IMG/VR virus record: IMGVR_UViG_3300048921_000452
Coordinates: 1-23,888 of that record
Strand: one strand, 5' to 3'
Length of the DNA: 23,888 nucleotides
Source of the DNA: a virus
Shown here: piece after piece, positions 1 through 3,800 of the stretch
Layout of the letters: every line of letters starts with the position of its first letter
How positions within the stretch are numbered: position 1 is the first letter of the stretch
Notes under the pieces: model-generated
What the model was told of the DNA's origin: nothing
Databases searched by the model: none
The model's input: only the letters and a program-made list of their open reading frames with translations
Made by a program: the position numbers and the translations under genes

Positions 1-257
1 CGGCGCGCCGGCGATGGATCCTCGCCGCGGCGGAGCTGCTGGCGCGCGTCGTCACGCGCCGCGCGCGCCTCCGCCAGCGACAGGTCGGGGAAGCGACCGA
101 AAACGAGAAGCTGCGCCTTGCGATCGCGACGGTACGCCATGCGCCAGGACCGCAGGCCGCTGGGCGCGACGTACAGGAACAGGCCGCCGGCGTCGGCGAT
201 CTTGTAGGGACGCGCGCGCGGCTCGGCCGCGCGGACGCCCGCTGCGGTGAGCGGCAT
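1..257 (-). CDS. int: P4-type tyrosine integrase, N-terminal part (truncated by window edge)
   Basis: The visible 85 codons start at ATG 257, preceded by a TGGAG ribosome binding site 6 nt upstream, and run off the left edge without a stop. The translation begins MPLTAAGVRAAEPRARPYKI and continues with a GGLFLYV motif, a W-R-M-Y core, FGRFPDLSLAEAR and a GEDPSPAR end. This is the N-terminal arm-binding domain (DUF4102) of P4/CP4-type site-specific recombinases, which insert and excise prophages and islands. The catalytic domain (R-H-R-Y) lies outside the window. The gene reads leftward, in the same direction as the tail genes. It could belong to this prophage, giving it a site-specific rather than Mu-like transposition lifestyle, or to a neighbouring element. 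The family is clear. Ownership is not. Confidence 0.85.
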   Translation of the reverse strand, partial: MPLTAAGVRAAEPRARPYKIADAGGLFLYVAPSGLRSWRMAYRRDRKAQLLVFGRFPDLSLAEARAARDDARQQLRRGEDPSPAR

Positions 258-541
258 GGAAATCTCCAAGCAAAGTCGGTAGCGAAGGCGTGCTGCGGCG
301 CGCCGACGGGCGTGATCGAGAGACACGTGATCAGATGGCGTACCGGCGAGCTAATGATGGGCTCGCTACACGTCGGGTGGAGAGGGTTGTCGCCTCTGCG
401 GTGTTCGTTTGCCGTCTCAGGGATCCGGAGCGGGTCGCGGCATCACGGAGAATGAGCGGGCCTTGCCTCTGCAAATACCATCTGGCCGCAGCACCATTGC
501 GCCGGCGGCCCGGTTGAGAGATATTGAGGCGTCATAAACGC

Positions 542-564
542 GGCGCGGCCGTTGGTGCCGCGCC
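542..564. terminator. GC-rich hairpin, possible terminator
   Basis: An 8-bp perfect stem (GGCGCGGC 542-549 with GCCGCGCC 557-564) closes a 7-nt loop. No clear T-run follows on either strand, so an intrinsic terminator is only possible. It lies downstream of the leftward methyltransferase. Confidence 0.35.
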
Positions 565-589
565 ATTCCGGCGGCCTGTGGCCTTGGAA

Positions 590-616
590 GCGCGGCGGAG
601 GAACCCTCCGCCGCGC
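590..616. terminator. Strong 12-bp hairpin, possible bidirectional terminator
   Basis: Positions 590-601 and 605-616 are perfectly complementary over 12 bp around a 3-nt loop, the strongest hairpin in the window's left end. It lies about 85 bp beyond the methyltransferase stop, as expected for a transcript end. T-runs are weak on both sides (AATTCT on plus, TTCC on minus), so it could instead be a structural or recombination-related palindrome. Confidence 0.45.
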
Positions 617-669
617 AATTCTGCTAAGTGTCGAGCCTTAAGCGGTTTTTCTCGGATGACGGCTAAGCC

Positions 670-689
670 GTACCCCACTCTGTACCCAC
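670..689 (-). repeat. Tandem GTGGG(G)TAC repeats, possible integrase arm sites
   Basis: On the minus strand GTGGGTAC (689-682) and GTGGGGTAC (678-670) follow one another with a 3-bp gap, about 11 bp apart, roughly one helical turn. Short tandem repeats of this kind next to an integrase gene can be arm-type binding sites. Only two copies are visible, so this is weak. Confidence 0.25.
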
Positions 690-701
690 AGCTACCGCGG
701 G

Positions 702-1622
702 CTAGGACCCCGGTCCGAAAGCAGCTTTGAGAGTGCTCCACGCGAGCGCCGCAGCCAGGCTGCAAACGCCGTTACCGGCGCCTCGGGTTCTGTCCATCCG
801 GCTGGCCACCCCATCGCGAGTTCGTAGAACAGCGGGTTGGGCATCAGGGTGGACAGAAAGGAGCTCTTCCCATGCTTGAAGCTCACCCGGACCGGGGGCG
901 AACAAGGGGAGCTTGCTGCGCTCGCAGTCCAGCCCACTGATTTGAGAACTAGCCAGAGGGCTGTCCAGCTCCGCGTCGCTTCGCTCAACGCGAACTGTCC
1001 CCCGCTCCCCTCCGAGATGTCGAGTGGAGAGACAGGAGTGATGTTGCCCTGCCGGATCTCCAGGTCCGGAACATAACCCGCGTCGCTTGCCGTCGGCGTG
1101 GGCCAGGATGAACAGGCGGCGACGCCGGTGACGAGCGCCTGCTTCTCGCGCAGTGAACAGGCCCGCCTTTGGCTCGTAGCCCATTGATCGTAGAGTTCGG
1201 GCGACGTCGGCGTATCCCAAGGACAGGTGTCCCTCGACGTTCTCGAGGAACACCCATTCAGGCTCGACCTCGCCGATGACTCGGGCAACCTCTGGCCACA
1301 GATGGCGTGGATCGTACTCCCCTCTACGGTGACCGGCGTAGCTAAATGGTTGGCAGGGATAACCGGCAGAGAGGACCTGTATGCGGCCGCGCCAAGGGCG
1401 GCCGTCGAAGGATCTGAGATCGTCCCAGATAGGCGCCGGAGCCAGTGCCTTGTCTTCCATCCGCGCCACGAGAGTGGCCGCGGCGTGACTTTCCCGCTCG
1501 ACGTAACAAACAGTTCGGTAGGTGGGCTCTGCGATATGCAGGCCGAGATCGAGTCCGGCATAGCCGGCGCAGAGCGACAAGCCGGTGAGCGACCGGCGTT
1601 CAGCATTGGCACGAAGATCCAC
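702..1622 (-). CDS. C5-cytosine DNA methyltransferase (orphan, Com-linked)
   Basis: This 306-aa enzyme would transfer a methyl group from S-adenosylmethionine to C5 of cytosine in DNA. It has motif I (LSLCAGYAGLDLGL, residues 15-28, AdoMet binding), motif IV with the catalytic cysteine (GYPCQPF, Cys90), motif VI (ENVEG, 127-131), motif VIII (GARHRRRRLFIL, 162-173) and a motif X-like GAGNGVCSLAA (281-291). The target recognition region (about 180-275) is short. The start is GTG at 1622, with a full AAGGAGG at 1636-1630, 7 nt upstream. It overlaps the end of com by 23 bp, so the two are translationally linked. No restriction endonuclease gene is adjacent, so it is probably an orphan phage enzyme that protects virion DNA or mimics host methylation. 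Its specificity cannot be read from the sequence. Confidence 0.93.
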   Translation of the reverse strand: MDLRANAERRSLTGLSLCAGYAGLDLGLHIAEPTYRTVCYVERESHAAATLVARMEDKALAPAPIWDDLRSFDGRPWRGRIQVLSAGYPCQPFSYAGHRRGEYDPRHLWPEVARVIGEVEPEWVFLENVEGHLSLGYADVARTLRSMGYEPKAGLFTAREAGARHRRRRLFILAHADGKRRGLCSGPGDPAGQHHSCLSTRHLGGERGTVRVERSDAELDSPLASSQISGLDCERSKLPLFAPGPGELQAWEELLSVHPDAQPAVLRTRDGVASRMDRTRGAGNGVCSLAAALAWSTLKAAFGPGS

Positions 1623-1791
1623 AATTGAGCCTCCTTGGCGCCGCTCCGCTGGCGGTCGGTGAAGGGCTCAAGGGCCTCAGTGAATTGAGCAGGCGGCAGC
1701 GCCTGCATTTGATTTCAACAATTCCGGAAATGGCGTTCGCAGCTGCCCGGAAGAGCAGAGCCTGGCACCCGCCGCATCTCAACGACTCCAT
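1600..1791 (-). CDS. com: Com-family zinc-finger translational regulator
   Basis: This 63-aa protein begins MESLRCGGCQALLFRA and has the paired CxxC motifs of the Mu Com family (Cys6, Cys9, Cys29, Cys32), followed by a basic segment. In phage Mu, Com is an RNA-binding zinc protein that opens the masked translation start of the downstream DNA-modification gene mom, whose start lies inside com. Here the same layout is kept, but the downstream gene is a C5-cytosine methyltransferase whose GTG start lies 23 bp before the com stop. The C-terminus (NCGSSCQC) has three further cysteines, partly imposed by the overlap with the methyltransferase ribosome binding site and start. ATG 1791 is the chosen start; the ribosome binding site there is weak. 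Family assignment rests on the finger spacing, the LLF motif and the context. Confidence 0.8.
   Translation of the reverse strand: MESLRCGGCQALLFRAAANAISGIVEIKCRRCRLLNSLRPLSPSPTASGAAPRRLNCGSSCQC
1625..1671 (-). promoter_or_regulatory. Possible RNA stem masking the methyltransferase ribosome binding site
   Basis: In the com-methyltransferase transcript, TTGAGCC (1671-1665) is perfectly complementary to GGCTCAA (1631-1625). After a bulged A, CTT (1664-1662) can also pair with AGG/AAG in the Shine-Dalgarno. The stem would cover the AAGGAGG and end 2 nt before the GTG start. This resembles the Mu mom initiation region, which is closed until Com binds. Pairing was read by eye; stability was not computed. 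Confidence 0.4.
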
Positions 1792-1862
1792 AACGATTTG
1801 CTGTCCAAGAGAGTCCCGCCCGAGGCCCGGGTGCGGGACGATGCGGCTGGCCGGCCGCTAGT

Positions 1863-1902
1863 GACGAGTTGACGCTCGTCGGTTGCCGTGTTGACGCACG
1901 GC
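1863..1902 (-). promoter_or_regulatory. Twin stem-loops with identical loop upstream of com
   Basis: Two neighbouring inverted repeats are separated by 4 nt. On the plus strand the first is GACGAG-TTGACG-CTCGTC (1863-1880) and the second GCCGTG-TTGACG-CACGGC (1885-1902). Both have perfect 6-bp stems (the second extends by one T-A pair) and the same 6-nt loop. In the com sense the loop is CGTCAA. Stem bases differ between the copies at two positions, but each change is compensated on the other arm. This favours a conserved RNA structure over a DNA operator. They lie 71 nt before com, in its probable leader. Confidence 0.5.
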
Positions 1903-1959
1903 ACCCCCGCTCGGTTTCGCGTGGCGGTATCACCACGCACGACCAGCTGGGGTGTTCGA

Positions 1960-2199
1960 TCAGCCGGGCAGCGCCGGCTTGAGGTGACAGGACGCCATCC
2001 GCACCGCGTCCCGTGCGAGACTGGCAAATACCGGCCGCAGCTCTCGCGGCATGGCGTAGCGGGCCATGTAGCGATGGCGAGCAGCCTCGCGCAGGCTGGC
2101 GAACCGCTTGGAGGTCGGCCGGTCCGTCGCCCGCCAGATGCCGGCGACATCGATCACGTCGAGCCGCCGGCCGGTACGGGTGAACGCAGGGGCGCTCAC
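1960..2199 (-). CDS. Small hypothetical protein (79 aa)
   Basis: The chosen start is GTG 2199, whose last two bases overlap the TGA of the upstream gene (GTGA), the tight coupling typical of phage operons. The protein begins VSAPAFTRTGRRLDVIDVAG and ends in a basic stretch rich in Arg, Ala and Met (KRFASLREAARHRYMARYAMPRELRPVFASLARDAV), probably helical. I recognise no family. A longer frame opens upstream to 2361, but its extra N-terminus is arginine-rich and overlaps the preceding gene, so I reject it. With the upstream gene it lies leftward toward com and the methyltransferase, though 168 bp and two stem-loops separate it from com. Confidence 0.5.
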   Translation of the reverse strand: MSAPAFTRTGRRLDVIDVAGIWRATDRPTSKRFASLREAARHRYMARYAMPRELRPVFASLARDAVRMASCHLKPALPG

Positions 2200-2411
2200 A
2201 GCCCCAGCTCCGCGAGAATTTCGTCGTCGCTCATGTCGGGCAGCGCAACGCCGTGCATGGTCATCATCGCTCGCTCCGCGGCCTCGGCCGCCCGATCGGC
2301 CTCCTGCGCGGTGGCGAACCCGCCCTGCGCCCGGAACACGTTGCCGTTCCAGTCGATGCACCGGAAGGCGAACTTGCCGGGGTTGGTCTGATCCTTGGTG
2401 CGAATGTGCAT
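2196..2411 (-). CDS. Small hypothetical protein (71 aa)
   Basis: The start ATG 2411 is preceded by GGAGA about 8 nt upstream; an upstream in-frame ATG at 2459 lies inside the promoter and operator, so I prefer 2411. The protein begins MHIRTKDQTNPGKFAFRCID and has an aromatic N-terminal half (W-N-G-N-V-F), then an alanine/glutamate-rich helix (ATAQEADRAAEAAERAM) and an acidic tail (DMSDDEILAELGL). The layout faintly recalls small DUF1508-like beta-beta-alpha proteins, but I would not assign a family. It is the first gene of the leftward unit, divergent from higB. Its promoter carries a copy of the repeated operator. Confidence 0.6.
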   Translation of the reverse strand: MHIRTKDQTNPGKFAFRCIDWNGNVFRAQGGFATAQEADRAAEAAERAMMTMHGVALPDMSDDEILAELGL

Positions 2412-2437
2412 GTCGTCGTCTCCGTCTCGATGACCAA

Positions 2438-2466
2438 TATGTACGGCGTCACCATACATCTTGCAA
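2438..2466 (-). promoter_or_regulatory. Leftward promoter with operator copy A
   Basis: On the minus strand TTGCAA (2466-2461) is followed, after a 17-nt spacer, by TACATA (2443-2438), a reasonable -35/-10 pair about 27 nt before the first leftward ATG. The inverted repeat TGTACGG-N5-CCATACA (2440-2458) fills the spacer and overlaps the -10, so a bound repressor would block RNA polymerase. Confidence 0.5.
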
Positions 2467-2474
2467 GCAGAAAA

Positions 2475-2493
2475 TGTATGGCGCCGCCATATA
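2475..2493. promoter_or_regulatory. Operator copy B
   Basis: TGTATGG-N5-CCATATA, one mismatch from perfect symmetry. It lies midway between the leftward promoter and the higB promoter; centres are 35 bp from copy A and 45 bp from copy C, so it could support repressor looping or cooperative binding over both divergent promoters. Confidence 0.55.
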
Positions 2494-2499
2494 AATCGC

Positions 2500-2538
2500 T
2501 TGCGTCAGTCGTCGCTTAGTGTATGGTATCGCCATACA
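2500..2538 (+). promoter_or_regulatory. higB promoter with operator copy C
   Basis: TTGCGT (2500-2505) and TATGGT (2522-2527) are 16 nt apart and form a plausible promoter for higB. The perfect inverted repeat TGTATGG-N5-CCATACA (2520-2538) covers the -10 and the likely start point. This is the most symmetrical of the five copies and the natural site for autorepression by the HigA-like protein. Confidence 0.55.
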
Positions 2539-2553
2539 CACGGAGGCACGGAA

Positions 2554-2853
2554 ATGCAGATCGTTTCGGTTCGGGATAAGCGGGTGGCGGCGATCGTCGA
2601 GGACGACACCCTGACCAGCGTCAAGGGGTTTAGCCCGGTCGAGGTTCGCAAGATCGCCGAGATGGTCATCGCCCTCAAGATGATGACCGACCCGGAACAG
2701 CTCTTCGCCTTCCCGGCGTGGCGCACCCACAAGCTGACCGGCGACCGCGCCGGGACGTGGAGCCTCCGGGTCACCGGCAACTGGCGCCTGACCTTCCTCG
2801 CCGACATCGACACGCAGGAGGTCACCCTACTGGACTATGAAGATTATCACTGA
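2554..2853 (+). CDS. higB: HigB/RelE-type toxin
   Basis: The 99-aa protein matches the HigB (killer-type) branch of RelE toxins, ribosome-dependent mRNA endonucleases held inactive by their antitoxin. The diagnostic C-terminal half is present: HKLTGDRAGTWSLRV (59-73), NWRLTF (76-81) and the terminal DYEDYH (94-99). Length is typical. The start ATG 2554 has GGAGG 7 nt upstream; a longer in-frame start at 2461 lies upstream of the promoter and is rejected. Gene order is toxin first, as in other higBA loci, but the antitoxin follows only after 96 bp that include a terminator-like hairpin and two operator copies. The likely role is prophage stabilisation or growth arrest of the host under stress or superinfection. 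Confidence 0.88.
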   Translation: MQIVSVRDKRVAAIVEDDTLTSVKGFSPVEVRKIAEMVIALKMMTDPEQLFAFPAWRTHKLTGDRAGTWSLRVTGNWRLTFLADIDTQEVTLLDYEDYH

Positions 2854-2870
2854 GGGGCTTCGGCCCCTCA
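2851..2870 (+). terminator. UUCG hairpin terminator after higB
   Basis: TGAGGGGC (2851-2858), loop TTCG and GCCCCTCA (2863-2870) form a perfect 8-bp stem with a very stable tetraloop. The stem begins with the higB stop codon. It is followed by ATTGTATT, a weak T-run. It would separate higB transcription from higA at least partly. Confidence 0.6.
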
Positions 2871-2872
2871 AT

Positions 2873-2891
2873 TGTATTCCGGCACCATACG
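2873..2891. promoter_or_regulatory. Operator copy D (degenerate)
   Basis: TGTATTC-N5-CCATACG: the core TGTAT and CCATAC are kept at the exact spacing of the other copies, but outer symmetry is partly lost. Its centre is 34 bp from copy E, close to the 35 bp between copies A and B. Confidence 0.45.
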
Positions 2892-2898
2892 TTTCCGC

Positions 2899-2927
2899 TT
2901 GCGGATTGTATGGTAATGCCATATAAC
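2899..2927 (+). promoter_or_regulatory. higA promoter with operator copy E
   Basis: TTGCGG (2899-2904), a 17-nt spacer and TATAAC (2922-2927) form a good promoter reading into higA. The repeat TGTATGG-N5-CCATATA (2907-2925) occupies the spacer and part of the -10, the same geometry as in the leftward promoter. Confidence 0.55.
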
Positions 2928-2949
2928 TGCTAGGGTGGAGGAGTGACCC

Positions 2950-3318
2950 ATGGCGAAGCGCGACGACAGCAAATACAAGATCACCGACCCGGCCGAGATG
3001 CTGGTGAAGCGGCAGCCGGACATCAGCATTCACCCCGGCGTGTTCCTGCGGGAGACGATCCTGCCGCAGTGGGGCTTGAAGAACCTGTCCGACCTGTCCC
3101 GCCGGCTGGGGGTGAACCGGGCGAACCTGCACAACGTGCTGCAGGGCACCGCCGACGTGTCGCGCGACCTCGCCTACAAGCTCGGCGCCTTGCTGCGCGA
3201 CGAGGTCGCTGACTTCCTCATCGCCTACCAGATGAAATGGGACATGGCGCGGGAAGCCGAGAAGCGGGCGGGGTACAGGGAGACGATCGAGCGCGTGCCC
3301 GAGCCGGTGGAGGCGTAG
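2950..3318 (+). CDS. higA: HigA-type antitoxin / XRE-family repressor
   Basis: The 122-aa protein has the HigA signature HPGVFLRETILPQWGL (28-43) followed by a helix-turn-helix of the XRE type (about 44-90: LSDLSRRLGVNRANLHNVLQ, then SRDLAYKLGALL). HigA antitoxins bind their toxin and repress their own promoter. ATG 2950 has GGAGG 8 nt upstream. The N-terminal 25 residues, with KYKITDPAEMLVKRQPD, extend beyond the minimal family. Unlike most higBA pairs it appears to have its own promoter and operator. It is the only DNA-binding regulator in this part of the window and so the best candidate to bind the five repeats. Two small genes follow one base after each other and are probably co-transcribed. 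Confidence 0.88.
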   Translation: MAKRDDSKYKITDPAEMLVKRQPDISIHPGVFLRETILPQWGLKNLSDLSRRLGVNRANLHNVLQGTADVSRDLAYKLGALLRDEVADFLIAYQMKWDMAREAEKRAGYRETIERVPEPVEA

Positions 3319-3319
3319 A

Positions 3320-3565
3320 ATGGCGCTGCGCTGGGAGAAGCAGGACGGCGCAGCGTGGCACGCCTATTCCGGCGACGTGCTCGTCGGCATGGCTGTCTGG
3401 TGCACGCCTCTCGCGCTCTGGCGATATTCGGTCGAGGGCATCTACGTGAAGTGGATCGCCAAGGGATCGGGCGACGTGAAGCGCCTCCCCTCGGCGCGGA
3501 AGGCCGTCGAGCGAGCTTGGCGGACGTGGCTCGATAGGGCGGGCCTCTTGGAAGCGGAGGCATAG
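3320..3565 (+). CDS. Small hypothetical phage protein (81 aa)
   Basis: ATG 3320 follows the higA stop by one base and has GGAGG 6 nt upstream, so it is probably translated from the higA transcript. The product begins MALRWEKQDGAAWHAYSGDV. It has a tryptophan-rich first half with alternating polar and aromatic residues suggesting a small beta-sheet, then a basic helix (KAVERAWRTWLDRAGLLEAEA). The pattern (sheet reading 'W...Y.G...G.a.W', then helix) resembles many small phage proteins of unknown role. No function can be assigned. Confidence 0.6.
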   Translation: MALRWEKQDGAAWHAYSGDVLVGMAVWCTPLALWRYSVEGIYVKWIAKGSGDVKRLPSARKAVERAWRTWLDRAGLLEAEA

Positions 3566-3566
3566 G

Positions 3567-3800
3567 ATGGGCACTCGCTCGGTCTACCTGCAGGGCGGCC
3601 CGAACGACGGGAAGACGATGGCTGTCCTGCACGGCTCGTCGGTCGTCTGCATGTCGATCAACGCAGACGGGTCGTTCACCCGCCATCGCTATCGCCCCGT
3701 CGCGCCAGGGTCGCTGGTCTGGCAGCACCAGGGCGCGGAGCCGGCCGGGTGCTGCCTTAAGCCGCCAGTCCCCCGAGGATCGGGAACAGACCGACCGTAG
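3567..3800 (+). CDS. Small hypothetical phage protein (77 aa)
   Basis: ATG 3567 lies one base after the preceding stop, with GGAGG 6 nt upstream. The protein begins MGTRSVYLQGGPNDGKTMAV and contains HRYRPVAPGSLVWQHQG. The GGPxDG N-terminus followed by a Y-R...W segment is common in small phage-encoded proteins of unknown function. The last 15 codons (PPVPRGSGTDRP end) overlap the 3' end of the convergent 908-aa tail gene by 44 bp, so that tail may be read-through of low constraint. Transcription of the two units meets here. Confidence 0.5.
   Translation: MGTRSVYLQGGPNDGKTMAVLHGSSVVCMSINADGSFTRHRYRPVAPGSLVWQHQGAEPAGCCLKPPVPRGSGTDRP

Larger units (their letters stand above)
258..701. other. 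Non-coding region between integrase and methyltransferase
   Basis: These 444 bp contain no ORF I accept; the short open frames here lack recognisable content and good ribosome binding sites. What can be seen: a repeated CGTGATC at 311-317 and 326-332; two strong hairpins (542-564 and 590-616); a 13-bp palindrome at 659-671; and two GTGGG(G)TAC-type repeats on the minus strand at 689-682 and 678-670. Position next to an integrase start makes it the natural place for an attachment site or integrase arm sites. I found no tRNA-like sequence. Confidence 0.5.

Noticed and set aside
290-517. Possible small gene of 75 codons on the plus strand
   Set aside because: No ribosome binding site, Arg-rich, no recognisable motif.
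258-701. tRNA gene as integration target
   Set aside because: No T-loop consensus or cloverleaf was found on either strand. The attachment site, if here, is not a visible tRNA.
692-1708. A 338-codon minus-strand frame over the methyltransferase
   Set aside because: It is longer than the methyltransferase frame but has no motifs; the 306-aa frame has all key C5-methyltransferase motifs and a perfect ribosome binding site.
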